From Banduia mediterranea (GTDB lineage Bacteria > Pseudomonadota > Gammaproteobacteria > Nevskiales > Nevskiaceae), in the NCBI RefSeq assembly GCF_031846245.1, contig NZ_JAVRIC010000019.1:1-64000 (forward strand): DNA of 64,000 nucleotides. The letters are read 5' to 3'. Shown in pieces: positions 1 to 9,382 of the stretch (its first letter is position 1; each line of letters starts with the position of its first letter). A model generated the notes under the pieces. The model did not search any database and had not been told where the DNA came from. It was given only the letters and a program-made list of their open reading frames with translations. Position numbers and translations under genes: made by a program.

Positions 1-300
1 GTGCCGAACGATCAAACACGGTTGAAAGTCATGGCGCCCTGGATTCATGCGCTCATGGTCCGCGAGGTCTGCAATGCCCAAAAGCTGGCGCGGCGCTGTA
101 CGGCCCATCCTGCGAAGCGGCTGCATACAACCTGCACCTTGACCACTTCGGTGGATTGCCTCGTTGTTGGGAACCACTCATCGCATACCCCCGGACGGCG
201 ATGACGTTTTCCTAAGACTAACGCCTGAATGGAGGCAGCCGCATCACCTGCCCAGGTGATATTTGTCGATTTTTTGACCCAGCCCGGAAATACCGGACTG
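1..300. other. no gene recognised
   Basis: Short open frames on both strands here give low-complexity, arginine-rich translations without a recognisable domain. The segment lies downstream of gcdH, which is on the minus strand. I see no convincing terminator hairpin, tRNA or repeat in it. A gene truncated by the window edge cannot be excluded. Confidence 0.5.
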
Positions 301-1479
301 TCAGAACGCCGCAATGCCGGTCTGCGCGCGGCCCAGGATCAGGGCGTGAATGTCGTGGGTGCCTTCGTAGGTGTTGACCACTTCCAGGTTGACCAGGTGA
401 CGGATCACGCCGTATTCGTCGGAGATGCCGTTGCCGCCGTGCATGTCGCGCGCGGTGCGGGCGATGTCCAGCGCCTTGCCGCAGGAATTGCGCTTGAGCA
501 GGGAGGTGATCTCGGGCGCGGCGCCGCCTTCGTCCTTGAGGCGGCCCAGGCGCAGACAGGCCTGAAGACCGAGCGCGATTTCGGTCTGCATGTCCGCCAG
601 CTTTTTCTGGATGAGCTGGTTGGCGGCCAGCGGCCGGCCGAACTGCTTGCGGTCCAGGGTGTACTGGCGGGCGGCGTGCCAGCAGAATTCGGCGGCGCCG
701 AGCGCGCCCCAGGCGATGCCGTAACGCGCGGAGTTGAGGCAGGTGAACGGCCCGCGCAGGCCGCGCACGTCCGGGAAGATGTTGTCTTCCGGCACGAACA
801 CCTCGTCCATCACGATCTCGCCGGTGATCGAGGTGCGCAGGCCGACCTTGCCGTGGATCGGCGGCGCGCTGAGACCATCCATGCCCTTTTCGAGGATGAA
901 TCCGCGAATCCTGCCGGTATCGTCCTTGGCCCAGACCACGAAGACGTCGGCTATCGGGGAATTGGTGATCCACATCTTTCTGCCACTGAGCCGGTAGCCA
1001 CCATCAACGCTGCGGGCACGTGAGGCCATACCGTCCGGGTCGGAACCGTGGTCGGGCTCGGTGAGGCCGAAGCAGCCGATCAGCTCGCCGGTGGCGAGCT
1101 TCGGAAGATATTTGCGTTTCTGCGCCTCGGTGCCGAACTCGTTGATCGGCACCATCACCAGCGAGGATTGCACGCTGAGCATGGAGCGGAAGCCGGAGTC
1201 GATACGCTCGACCTCACGCGCGACCAGACCGTAGCTGACATAGCCGAGACCGCCGCCGCCGTATTCGGGGGGAATCGTCATGCCGAGCAGGCCGAGTTCG
1301 CCCATCTCGCGGAAGATCGCCGCCTCGGTGCGTTCGTGACGGAAGGACTCCAGCACGCGCGGCATCAGGCTACCCTCGCAATAGGCGCGCGCGCTGTCGC
1401 GGATCAGACGCTCCTCGGCGCTGAGCTGGTCTTCGAGGGACAGTGGATCATCCCACTGAAAGGGTCTGGGTTCGATCAT
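301..1479 (-). CDS. gcdH: glutaryl-CoA dehydrogenase (acyl-CoA dehydrogenase family)
   Basis: This is a cytoplasmic FAD enzyme that oxidises and decarboxylates glutaryl-CoA to crotonyl-CoA in lysine, tryptophan and aromatic degradation, passing electrons to ETF. The 392-residue product has the acyl-CoA dehydrogenase fold throughout: the FAD-contact segment [14 protein letters not shown], the WITNSP segment, and near the C-terminus [17 protein letters not shown], whose Glu is the catalytic base in GCDH. The closing [15 protein letters not shown] block and overall length match GcdH better than short-chain acyl-CoA dehydrogenases. The start chosen is the ATG of [11 protein letters not shown]; an in-frame ATG 16 codons upstream gives a tail unlike the family. 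No glutarate or lysine pathway partners lie next to it, and the neighbouring higA remnant is unrelated. Family assignment is firm; glutaryl specificity is by similarity. Confidence 0.88.
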   Translation of the reverse strand: MIEPRPFQWDDPLSLEDQLSAEERLIRDSARAYCEGSLMPRVLESFRHERTEAAIFREMGELGLLGMTIPPEYGGGGLGYVSYGLVAREVERIDSGFRSMLSVQSSLVMVPINEFGTEAQKRKYLPKLATGELIGCFGLTEPDHGSDPDGMASRARSVDGGYRLSGRKMWITNSPIADVFVVWAKDDTGRIRGFILEKGMDGLSAPPIHGKVGLRTSITGEIVMDEVFVPEDNIFPDVRGLRGPFTCLNSARYGIAWGALGAAEFCWHAARQYTLDRKQFGRPLAANQLIQKKLADMQTEIALGLQACLRLGRLKDEGGAAPEITSLLKRNSCGKALDIARTARDMHGGNGISDEYGVIRHLVNLEVVNTYEGTHDIHALILGRAQTGIAAF

Positions 1480-1587
1480 CGCGGGGTTTCCGGTTGGAGG
1501 GGCGGCACGCTCATCACACTTGGTCACATCGGTTGCCTGCGCGTTGCGAGACTCACAAACAGTGCAGTCTGCACATTACGCAGCCTT

Positions 1588-1965
1588 TCATCGCTTTTGC
1601 TTCAGCAGGCTTTCCGCCGGGATGCCAAACACTTCATGCAGACCGGCAATCATGCGCAGGGTCAATGGCCGTGTACCGCGAAGCACTTCGTAGACCCGGT
1701 TGGGCCGACCGATCACCGTCGCAAGATCCTGCACGCTAAGCCCGCCGCGTTCCATGCCGTACTCAATGGCGGGGACCGCGTCCGGCAGTTCCATCGGATA
1801 GTGTTTGCGCTCACAGGCCTCGACCAGCGCCACCAGAACGTCCAGTCGGTCGCCTTCGACCGTGCCGGCCTCGGCATGCATCAATCCGTCAATTTCCACG
1901 AGGGTGGAACGATAGTCCTGTTCGGTCTTGATGGGCTTGATATTCAGATGTTGAACACCACCCAC
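1588..1965 (-). CDS. higA: HigA-type antitoxin, start region rebuilt by deletion
   Basis: The product is a helix-turn-helix antitoxin of the HigA (COG5499) type, which normally neutralises the HigB mRNA interferase and represses its own operon. Family hallmarks seen are NIKPIKTEQDYRSTL, EGDRLDVLVALVEACERKHYP and the XRE helix-turn-helix GLSVQDLATVIGRPNRVYEV ending in GIPAESLL. The normal ATG before NIKPIK has become CTG at 1945-1947. An in-frame GTG at 1963-1965 sits just after AAGGA and could serve as a replacement start, giving about 125 residues. The toxin frame upstream is broken and overlaps this start, so the antitoxin may be expressed without a toxin. The body of the protein looks intact. 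Confidence 0.65.
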   Translation of the reverse strand: MGGVQHLNIKPIKTEQDYRSTLVEIDGLMHAEAGTVEGDRLDVLVALVEACERKHYPMELPDAVPAIEYGMERGGLSVQDLATVIGRPNRVYEVLRGTRPLTLRMIAGLHEVFGIPAESLLKQKR

Positions 1966-2135
1966 CCATCCTTGAGGATGCCGACGTTGCCATAGTACCG
2001 CTTGATTTGATTCGGAGTTTCTCAATCCGCCTTGAGCACATCCCGATACCAGGCGAGCGTGGGTTCCTCGGCGCCCGCATGTTCCGGGGAATCGCTCCAG
2101 AAGTCCTTGAGCGTCTTGAGCGCGATCACACGCAT
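1944..2135 (-). pseudogene. higB: HigB toxin remnant (internal stop, 3' half deleted)
   Basis: From the ATG at 2135 the frame reads MRVIALKTLKDFWSDSP, then WYRDVLKAD, a TGA stop at 2022-2024, then ETPNQIKRYYGN and WVVFNI before another stop at 1944-1946. This is the start and middle of a HigB-type RelE-fold mRNA interferase. The TGA stands where the family has Trp (KADW), one base from TGG. After VVFNI the usual C-terminal part of about 40 residues, with the catalytic strands, is missing, and the sequence runs directly into higA. The toxin is therefore dead by two independent lesions. The homology call is from memory of the family. Confidence 0.75.
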
Positions 2136-2148
2136 GCGGCGATCTTAG

Positions 2149-2161
2149 TCCCAAAATGGGA
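2149..2161. promoter_or_regulatory. possible higBA operator (small inverted repeat)
   Basis: TCCC-AAAAT-GGGA lies 14 bases upstream of the higB remnant ATG, the usual place for a HigA-bound operator in an autoregulated toxin-antitoxin operon. The arms are only four bases, so this is a weak call. Confidence 0.3.
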
Positions 2162-2251
2162 CTCTCTTCAACCGGCCTCCGTCCGACGTTGCGGAACGCT
2201 TTCCTCAACCGGTCAATGCGTCGCCCGGATAGACCACAGGATTTCTGCGGG

Positions 2252-5200
2252 TCACAAGCCTTGCTTCGGGCCGGCGCCCACCATCATCCTTGCGCCGACA
2301 TCGGTGCCGAAGACCTCGGGGTCGTACATCGCTTCCACGCGCGGCGGCGCCACGGCAAAGTCGCCCTCGGCGACCGCCTGGCCGGTCCATTGCAGTCGGT
2401 AGCTGCCGGCGGCCAGCGTATCCGCGTAATGGCGCACCGCGTCGAAGCGCAGTTCACGGTGATAGAACGGGTACGGGTAGCCATTGCGCTCATCGCTGGC
2501 GGCATCCCCGGCCGAGGCGGTCGCCAGCTGGGTGTTGACCGGCTCGATGCCGCCCGGTACCGGATCGTCCACCACCACGAAGAACCGTGCGGCCGGCACC
2601 GACACATTGACCGTGACGCGCACCAGATCGCCGCGATTCAGCTGATACGGCGGCTGCATCACCTTCCAGTTGTCGCCGTCGCGCCGCGCGTACTGGCGAC
2701 GGATCTCGAAGCCGGCATTGCTGCGCTTCACCGCCTCATCGAGTTCGACATAGCGCATTCGGGCCGCGAAATAGGCTCGCCCTACACCGCTGGCATCGAT
2801 GTTCAAATCACGGCGATGCGGCTCGTCGGACGCTTCCAGCGGCGCGCGCAGCAAAGTCGGAGGCGCCTTGCGATCGTCCAGCCTCGCCGTGCCGAGATCG
2901 GTGTCACCAAGCTGCGCGGCGATGTCCAGCGCCAGCGGGCCGGACTCGTGGCGCTCGGCATAGTCAGCCAGCGCGGTGCTGCACCAGACGTTCTCCTGCG
3001 TGTTGTACCAGTGCGTGCTGCGCTTGCGCGCCTGGGTCACCGCACGCGCCAGCTTGAACGGCAGTTCGCTGTCCGTCGCCTCGCTGGCGACCAGCGCCGT
3101 CAGCGCGGCGCAGTTGCTGCGGTTGTCGCTGCCCAGCAGCGACGCTGCCCAGTTCGGCGATTCGTCTCGCAGCCACAGACGGCCGGCGCTTTCGTCTGCG
3201 CGCGACAGCAGCAGTTCGCGCGCGCGCTGCACCGTCGGCGCATTGAGGCCGGTGGCCGCCTGCAACATCATCGCCTGACCGAACAGGTTCATGCGCGGCA
3301 GTTGCGGTTCGAAGCGCATCACATCGGCGGCGCTGAGCTTGCCGTAGCCCTTGAGTCCGGCCAGCGAGACGGCGCGCACGGTGGAACGTGCATCCAGTGA
3401 GCCGTAACCGAAGTCCTTCTTGAGCAGGCCTTGGTTGTAGTCGATCAGCTTGTCGCGCACAGTGGCCGGCGCTTCGAAGCCGGCCTGCTTGAGCCAGCCG
3501 AAAGCCAGCAAGGTGTAGGCACTGAGATAAGGGCTTTCGTGTCGGGTTTCCGGCACCCAGAACGCCATGCCGCCGTCCCCGGTCTGGAACGAGGCCGCGT
3601 TGTCCAGGGTGTCGCGGATCAGCTGTTCGGCCTGCGGCCATTCGAAATCCAGATACGGTTTGAGTCGCAGGTAATGCGCCGCCATCACCGCCTTGGTAAG
3701 GCGTTGCTCCCAACACAGATAGGGATAGTCGCGCACGTATTCGAAGGCGCCATCGACATTGCCGAGCACGCTGGGCGACAGTTGCAGGCTGAATTCCCCG
3801 CCGAGGATCGGCGCCGGCGTCTGCAGCGGCACCTGGGTGTTCCCGGCTTCGAGCTGGCCGTAGTCGGCCGCCGTCGACGTGGGACGGCGCGGCTTCACCG
3901 CCACGCTGTGGCGCAGCGCATCGCCATCATCGCCACTGCCGGCCTGAGCCTCGAATTCGATCGTGCCGGCGCGGTTGTCGTCGGTATCGACCGCGACATC
4001 GACATAGACCGTGCGCCGCTCGAACGGCGCCAGCGATACGATCTCCTGCGTCTGCGCCTGCGCGGCGCCACTGGCACGGATCGACACCGGCACTTCGCGC
4101 GTGGCCTGCGTACGATTGAGCACGGTGAAGCCAGCGCGAAAACGGTCGCCGCCCAGCACCTGGTTGGGCATCGCCGGGCGCAGCTCGATGTCCTTGGACA
4201 CGGCGAGCTTGCCGCTGCCGAGACCGAGCCGGTCCTGCGCCGTGACCGCCAGGGCCAGCACACGCCAGTTCGTCAGATTGTCCGGTGCTTCGAATTCGAA
4301 ATGGGCCTGACCCAGCGCGTCGGCGTCCAACGCCGGGTTCCAATAGGCCACGAACTTTTCGACGGATCGCAGCGACAGCGCGGCACCTCCATCGCCACCG
4401 GGGCTGGCGCCTTTCTTCTCGATCTTCTGGCGACCGATCAGTCGCGTCAGCAATCCGTAGTTGTTGAGATCCAGCGGGTCGAGCTGCAGCAGACCGTCAT
4501 AGGGATCGAAGTAGTCCTCGCCGCCCTGGATCAGGTCGAATACGGCATCGTCGAGTACCGCGACAGCGTACTGCACCGGCGCCAGCGCGGCGCCGGCCTG
4601 ATGCGGCCGCGCGGCCAGACTGACGTTCACGCGATCTCCGGGTCGATAGCGCTCGGCCTGCGGCGTGACCTGCACATCGATCCGCTTGTAGGGGTCGGCC
4701 ACCGGCATTTGCGCGTAACCCATGCGGAACGTGGGCTTGCCGAGGTCCGGGCCGTCCTTGGGCGGCGGCGCCGCCCGCGGCGACATCACCACCACCGAGA
4801 CGTAGGCGCCCGGCAGGTAGTCGGGCTTGACCGGAATTTCGATCACCGGCGTATTGCCTTCGAGCGTCTGCACCCAGGCGTCGAGCACGCCATAGCGCTC
4901 CACGCTGATCAGCGCCTGCGCGCCGGGATACGGGTTCTTGACCAGATAGCGCGCGGTGTCGCCGACCGCGTTCGTAGCCTGCTCCGGCGACAGTTCCAGC
5001 GACAGGTCCGGCCGTTCTTCCCAGACCACGTATTGCGAACCGCGCGCGTACAGATACAAGCGAGTCTGCTGCAGACGGTCCTCGGTATCACGCACCATCG
5101 CGGTGATGCGGTAGCTGCCGGCTTCATCCGGGGTGAAACCGCAGCGGGTGGCGGTCGCGGCGGAGCGGCCCTTGCACACTGCGACTTCGATCCACTCGCG

Positions 5201-7888
5201 GGTGTACTGCGGTAGATAGGCGTTGCCCGGGCCAAGCACGCGCGCGACGCTGGTCTGCTCGCGCTCCACCTTGATGTAGCTCGGCGAGCCGGCCGCCGGT
5301 TGGCCGACTGTATCCACCACCAGCCAGTCCACCGAGGCTGGCTTGCCGGCGTCGAGCAACCAGCCGCGATAGCGCAGGCCGATCAGGCGGTCGCGTGCCG
5401 TGTATGGAATGCTGGCGGTGGACGCGATGCTGCGGCCGCGATCATCGCGCACCGACGCTTCGGTGACGAGGCGTCCGTAGGCGATGCCGCCATCCGGTAC
5501 GTCCAAGGGCGTGGCGAAGGTACCATTGACATCGGTACGCCCTTCCCGCGTCGGCAGCACGATCACGTCACGCGCCGCGCCGTCGTCACTGTCGAACTCA
5601 AAGCCGAAGGTCTGCGGCGTTCTGGGTTCGAAGGCCTGCGGCGTGATGCGTGCGGTGATGCGCGCTGGCGCTTCGCCATACGGACCGCCACCGTGCAGGC
5701 TGGCGCTGAGGCGGGCTTCCAGGGTCTGCTGCGGTTTCGCGCTCGACGCCGCCAGTTCGGTCGATACGTGATAGCTGGCCGGCGTGAAATCAGAGACCAG
5801 CACGCGCAGGGGCTGCAAGGTCTCCGTGGCTTCGCCCTCGCCCGCCTCCAGTTCGAAGCGATACCAGCCCACCGCGGCCTGCGGTGGCAGCTTGAACTCG
5901 CCGTGCACGGCGCCGTAGGCATCCAGCCTCACGGTGTCGCGTTCATGCACCACGCTGTTGGTTGGGTCGAACACGCGCAGCGCGTAGCGCGTCTCGGGCG
6001 CCGCCGACAGGCCGCTGCCGGCAGCGTCGCGCATGTACAGTTTGTACTGAATGCGGTCACCGGCACGATAGACGCCCTGCGCTGTGGTGCCCCAGGCGCG
6101 CAGATGGCCATTGCGGCGCCGCTGCCAACTGCTGACCTGGTAGTTCGATGCGCGATAGACATCAACCCGGAAATCGTAGTCCAGCGGCAGCACGGCGATG
6201 TCCTCGCCCTGCGTGACCCGCGCCATCAGCGGCTCGTCGGCACTCCAGCCCAGATGCTCAAGCTCGGGATCAAGCTCGCGCGTACCCGGCAGCCAGGCCA
6301 GACCCTGCCCGTCGGTCTGCGCACTCGCCGGCGCAGAATTCGCCGCCGGCGCCAACCTCGCCAACATCGCCGGATAGATTTCGACCTTGGCATCCACCAC
6401 CGGAGCGCCGGTCTGCAGATCGCTGACCCAGGCCAGAGCGTTGTCGTGGCCGAGCTTGATGTGCACCTGCCAGGGCGTGACCTCGGCAAAAAATTCCGGC
6501 GCGTCGCGGTCCGGCGGCGTGGTCTGCGGGCGGGTCCGCAAGCTGCCGCGCAAGGCGCCGGAACGGCCATCGAGCAGATCGCGCACACCGGCTTCAACCG
6601 CGTAGGCGATGTCGCGCGGACCTTCGATCACGCGTTGCGTGGCCTGCGCAGTGTCTAGCCCCTGGGCCGTCAGCCGGTCATAGTGGATGTCGATGCGGTC
6701 GAGATTGGTCACCACCAGCGGCAGCTCGGAATCGATGCCCTGTTCCACGACCGATTGTGGATGCTGTAGGCGCAGCGCCGGATCGCGGTGCCCGGTCTGC
6801 AGCCTCAATTCGACCGGCGCCGCCAGCGGGCGATCGAAACCGTCCTTGAGCCTCGCATCCAGGCTCACCCGGTATTGGGTCGCCGCCTTCCACGGGTATG
6901 GCAGCGTCACCGAATAGGTTTCGCCGGCGCGGTTATAACGACGCAGCTCAACCCGTTCGTCGGCCGCCGCCCAGGCATCGAAATCACCGCGCCCGGCCAG
7001 CGGATCGGGTGACAGCGTGATCGCCGCGCCGACCGCGGCCGGCGCCACCGGCGACGAGAATTCCAGCCGGATCGGAGACAAGGGCTCACAGGCGGGGGCC
7101 GGGGCACCGGGGCCGAAAGTCTTGCGCTTGCCGTCGACCGTGCAGCTGAAACCGCGCCATTCGAAGTTCGGGAAGGTATGCAGCGTCGTGATGCGACGGC
7201 TTTCGACACCTTTTTCGACACCGAACGCCGATCGCAGACCCGGCACCACGCGCAAGGCGTAATTGCGGTCCGCCTGCAAGGGCGCTTCGGGATAGACCGA
7301 CCATTGCTCACGCGCCTCACCATCCGGCGTGTAGAACGGCGTGCGCGCGTCGAACAGGCTGGGCTCAACCGTCACCGCCACATCGTCGAAGCGCAGGCTT
7401 GTCGCCACCGAAGCGGCCGTGACCGGTTGCGAGAACCGGACCTGCATCACCGGCTGCGTCGGTGAGGCCCAGCCGCCGGACGAAGCGTAGCGCACCGTGG
7501 GCCGGGCGGTGACGAATTCATGGCTCACGCTCCTGGCGAGCCGCGTACCGTCCTCGGCTGCGAGGTCCGCGCCGAGTTCCACGGTGTAGCGCGTGGCTGA
7601 AAGCAGATGCGCGTCGCGCGGCAGCTGGCAGGCCAGTACCTTCGGGTCCAGCCATCGCCATTCGCAGGGTACGGCCGGGCGGATCGTGACCGGAACCTCA
7701 TCTGCCGTGCGTTCCATGCGTCCCAACGGCACCACGTCGCGGTCGAAACTCAGGGTGATCTGCTGGCCGGCGTCGACATCGTTTCCGGCCGGCGTAATGC
7801 GACGCAGTTCAAGCCCATGCGCCGCCTGCACGGCACCCAGACCGCACAACAGCAGCCACGGAGCGAAGCGGCTTGAAGACTGTGTCAT
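2252..7888 (-). CDS. alpha-2-macroglobulin family protein, very large
   Basis: This is a bacterial alpha-2-macroglobulin-like protein, thought to trap proteases in the periplasm or at the cell surface through a reactive thioester. It has 1878 residues from the ATG at 7888, which opens a signal peptide of about 25 residues ending AVQAAHG. No lipobox Cys is seen, unlike E. coli YfhM. A series of beta-sandwich macroglobulin domains follows, with an FEFEAPDNLTNWRVLALAVT segment before the thioester domain. The thioester motif is YPYLCWEQ, with Cys1392 and the Gln three residues later (bases 3704-3715). It is longer than the roughly 1500-1650 residues usual for YfhM/MagD. The start lies 2 bases after the stop of the small membrane protein upstream, so the two are probably co-transcribed. 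No pbpC, the usual E. coli partner, is adjacent. Confidence 0.9.
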   Translation of the reverse strand: MTQSSSRFAPWLLLCGLGAVQAAHGLELRRITPAGNDVDAGQQITLSFDRDVVPLGRMERTADEVPVTIRPAVPCEWRWLDPKVLACQLPRDAHLLSATRYTVELGADLAAEDGTRLARSVSHEFVTARPTVRYASSGGWASPTQPVMQVRFSQPVTAASVATSLRFDDVAVTVEPSLFDARTPFYTPDGEAREQWSVYPEAPLQADRNYALRVVPGLRSAFGVEKGVESRRITTLHTFPNFEWRGFSCTVDGKRKTFGPGAPAPACEPLSPIRLEFSSPVAPAAVGAAITLSPDPLAGRGDFDAWAAADERVELRRYNRAGETYSVTLPYPWKAATQYRVSLDARLKDGFDRPLAAPVELRLQTGHRDPALRLQHPQSVVEQGIDSELPLVVTNLDRIDIHYDRLTAQGLDTAQATQRVIEGPRDIAYAVEAGVRDLLDGRSGALRGSLRTRPQTTPPDRDAPEFFAEVTPWQVHIKLGHDNALAWVSDLQTGAPVVDAKVEIYPAMLARLAPAANSAPASAQTDGQGLAWLPGTRELDPELEHLGWSADEPLMARVTQGEDIAVLPLDYDFRVDVYRASNYQVSSWQRRRNGHLRAWGTTAQGVYRAGDRIQYKLYMRDAAGSGLSAAPETRYALRVFDPTNSVVHERDTVRLDAYGAVHGEFKLPPQAAVGWYRFELEAGEGEATETLQPLRVLVSDFTPASYHVSTELAASSAKPQQTLEARLSASLHGGGPYGEAPARITARITPQAFEPRTPQTFGFEFDSDDGAARDVIVLPTREGRTDVNGTFATPLDVPDGGIAYGRLVTEASVRDDRGRSIASTASIPYTARDRLIGLRYRGWLLDAGKPASVDWLVVDTVGQPAAGSPSYIKVEREQTSVARVLGPGNAYLPQYTREWIEVAVCKGRSAATATRCGFTPDEAGSYRITAMVRDTEDRLQQTRLYLYARGSQYVVWEERPDLSLELSPEQATNAVGDTARYLVKNPYPGAQALISVERYGVLDAWVQTLEGNTPVIEIPVKPDYLPGAYVSVVVMSPRAAPPPKDGPDLGKPTFRMGYAQMPVADPYKRIDVQVTPQAERYRPGDRVNVSLAARPHQAGAALAPVQYAVAVLDDAVFDLIQGGEDYFDPYDGLLQLDPLDLNNYGLLTRLIGRQKIEKKGASPGGDGGAALSLRSVEKFVAYWNPALDADALGQAHFEFEAPDNLTNWRVLALAVTAQDRLGLGSGKLAVSKDIELRPAMPNQVLGGDRFRAGFTVLNRTQATREVPVSIRASGAAQAQTQEIVSLAPFERRTVYVDVAVDTDDNRAGTIEFEAQAGSGDDGDALRHSVAVKPRRPTSTAADYGQLEAGNTQVPLQTPAPILGGEFSLQLSPSVLGNVDGAFEYVRDYPYLCWEQRLTKAVMAAHYLRLKPYLDFEWPQAEQLIRDTLDNAASFQTGDGGMAFWVPETRHESPYLSAYTLLAFGWLKQAGFEAPATVRDKLIDYNQGLLKKDFGYGSLDARSTVRAVSLAGLKGYGKLSAADVMRFEPQLPRMNLFGQAMMLQAATGLNAPTVQRARELLLSRADESAGRLWLRDESPNWAASLLGSDNRSNCAALTALVASEATDSELPFKLARAVTQARKRSTHWYNTQENVWCSTALADYAERHESGPLALDIAAQLGDTDLGTARLDDRKAPPTLLRAPLEASDEPHRRDLNIDASGVGRAYFAARMRYVELDEAVKRSNAGFEIRRQYARRDGDNWKVMQPPYQLNRGDLVRVTVNVSVPAARFFVVVDDPVPGGIEPVNTQLATASAGDAASDERNGYPYPFYHRELRFDAVRHYADTLAAGSYRLQWTGQAVAEGDFAVAPPRVEAMYDPEVFGTDVGARMMVGAGPKQGL

Positions 7889-7890
7889 CG

Positions 7891-8373
7891 TCAGGGCGTG
7901 CTCGTCTTGATTCGGACATACCGAATCTCGGAGGCGTTGTGGACCAACAGGATTTCGCGCAGTCCCTGGGTGTCCTGCCAACGCATTTCGGTATCGGATT
8001 GCGAATCCGCCGGCGCCGGCACCAGCCCCAACAAGGCCAGCGCCTCGGCGCCGGGCTTGACGTCATCAAAGCCGGACAGCGTGATCCAGTCGGCCTTGCC
8101 GTCGATGAAGGCAATGTCGGCATTGGCCGTACGATAGCGACAGTTCTCGCCATAGGCGCTGCGCTCGCACTGCGTCGGCGGGCCCAGCAGCACCGCCACG
8201 CGCCCGGCATCGGCGCCCACCAGTGCCGGGACGGACACGACCTGCGGCTGCCGGCGTGCGAGATCCTCGAACGCCGCTGCGTAGTCGTAACGGTCTGGTC
8301 GCTGCCACCACCAGACCAGAGCAAGGACCACCAACAGCAGCAGGGGAAGCGACCAACGCAGGGTCTTGTCCAA
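7891..8373 (-). CDS. membrane-anchored hypothetical protein upstream of A2M
   Basis: The 160-residue product starts MDKTLRWSLPLLLLVVLALVWWW, a single N-terminal membrane anchor with a positive start, so the rest should be periplasmic. The remainder is a compact domain with two Cys (TQCERSAYGENCRY) that could form a disulfide. I do not recognise a named family. It ends 2 bases before the alpha-2-macroglobulin start, on the same strand, and probably acts with it, for example as an inner-membrane partner. That role is inferred from position alone. Confidence 0.7.
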   Translation of the reverse strand: MDKTLRWSLPLLLLVVLALVWWWQRPDRYDYAAAFEDLARRQPQVVSVPALVGADAGRVAVLLGPPTQCERSAYGENCRYRTANADIAFIDGKADWITLSGFDDVKPGAEALALLGLVPAPADSQSDTEMRWQDTQGLREILLVHNASEIRYVRIKTSTP

Positions 8374-8514
8374 GGTATGGGCGCGGCTCGGGCTTACGCG
8401 TATCCTAACAGCCCCTCGCGGCCGTCCAGTGACGGCCTTCGCGATCCGCCGATTCTCGGCACGCAGGCCGAACCCCGTTCAAGGCCTCAAAAAAGAAAAC
8501 CGGACTCCGCTTCG

Positions 8515-9126
8515 ATGCCGTTTCTGATTGCCACCCTGTTCGCCTTGGCCCTGGGACCGGTGCTGTACGCCTGGGCGAGACGGCGCCCCGGTCTGGCCGA
8601 AATCGCCGACCGCGTGGTGCTGGCGCTGGTGGTGATTCTGGTGCTGCTGGAGTTCGTGCCGCATGCCTGGAGCGAGGGCGGCCTGCCCAGTCTGGCGTTC
8701 GCGCTGCTCGGCCTGTTCGGGCCCAATGCGCTGGAAAGCGCTTTCTCACGCCATCAGCGGCAGGCACATGTGGCCGCAATCGCCCTGGCGGTATTCGGTC
8801 TCACGCTGCATACCCTGGCGGACGGCGCCGTGGTGGCCGATGCCGCACACGGTTGGGGCCTGCCGGCCGCCGTGGTTCTGCATACCCTGCCGATCGGCGC
8901 CGGCGTGTGGTGGCTGCTGGCACCGGATTTCGGCCATCGCGTGGCAAGTATCGTGCTGATCGCCATGGGTGTGGGCACGGTGATCGGCTACCTGATCGGC
9001 TTGTCGCTGGAAGCGATGCTCGGTACCCGCCACTGGGTCTGGTTCGAAGCCTTTGTCGCTGGCGTGATCCTGCATGCCCTGTTCGGCCGCCCGCACCTGC
9101 ATGGCGCGAGTGGACATACGCACTAG
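8515..9126 (+). CDS. ZIP-like polytopic membrane protein
   Basis: The 203-residue product begins MPFLIATLFALALGPVLYAW and has about six or seven hydrophobic segments. The middle has LHTLADGAVVA, matching the HNxxDG-type metal-site helix of ZIP transporters, and later VLHTLPIGAGVWW, a degenerate version of the second ZIP metal helix, which normally has H-E-x-x-H. The C-terminus is His-rich (HLHGASGHTH). Zinc or another divalent metal is the natural substrate guess, but the second site lacks the usual acidic residue, so transport is unproven. The TAG stop is part of the terminal inverted repeat of the element at 9123-9256. Confidence 0.6.
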   Translation: MPFLIATLFALALGPVLYAWARRRPGLAEIADRVVLALVVILVLLEFVPHAWSEGGLPSLAFALLGLFGPNALESAFSRHQRQAHVAAIALAVFGLTLHTLADGAVVADAAHGWGLPAAVVLHTLPIGAGVWWLLAPDFGHRVASIVLIAMGVGTVIGYLIGLSLEAMLGTRHWVWFEAFVAGVILHALFGRPHLHGASGHTH

Positions 9127-9256
9127 TAGTCCACCCACTTGACAGTTGTTGCGGCTATTTCCAAGAACGATTTTCTCCCTCTCTCCGGGAGAAGGTGGCA
9201 ATCATCAATTCGACTCGCACCTCATATCCGTAGTCTACTCATGGAAGGACTACTAG
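9123..9256. repeat. 134-bp element with 10-bp terminal inverted repeats, copy 1
   Basis: The element begins CTAGTAGTCC and ends GGACTACTAG, perfect 10-base inverted repeats. Inside is a CTCTCCGGGAGA palindrome. A diverged relative lies at 20137-20268, sharing the ACTTGA segment near the left end, GAACG..TTTCTCC in the middle and CTCATGG..GAC.ACTAG at the right end. It encodes nothing recognisable. Size, terminal repeats and dispersal suggest a MITE-like or fold-back repeat. Its left CTAG supplies the stop codon of the ZIP-like gene. Confidence 0.7.
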
Positions 9257-9278
9257 GGTTTGGCGGTCCAAGGCTTCG

Positions 9279-9363
9279 TCTCGCGCAAAGATGCAAAGAA
9301 AGTCCCAATAAAAGCTGTTAATTCCTGGCTTTTGCCTTTGCGCCTCCACGTCTTTGCGCGAGA
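9279..9363. repeat. inverted repeat with 13-bp perfect arms
   Basis: TCTCGCGCAAAGA at 9279-9291 is the exact reverse complement of TCTTTGCGCGAGA at 9351-9363, with 59 bases between. It lies between the 134-bp element and the end of the RidA-type gene. It could be a small dispersed palindromic element or a transcript-end structure. There is no T-run, so it is not a classical terminator. Confidence 0.6.
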
Positions 9364-9382
9364 AATCCAATGCCTTTCGCAA

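Noticed and set aside
1-314. Small open frames at the left edge on both strands
   Set aside because: Translations are low-complexity and overlap each other; no domain, ribosome binding site or family resemblance supports them.
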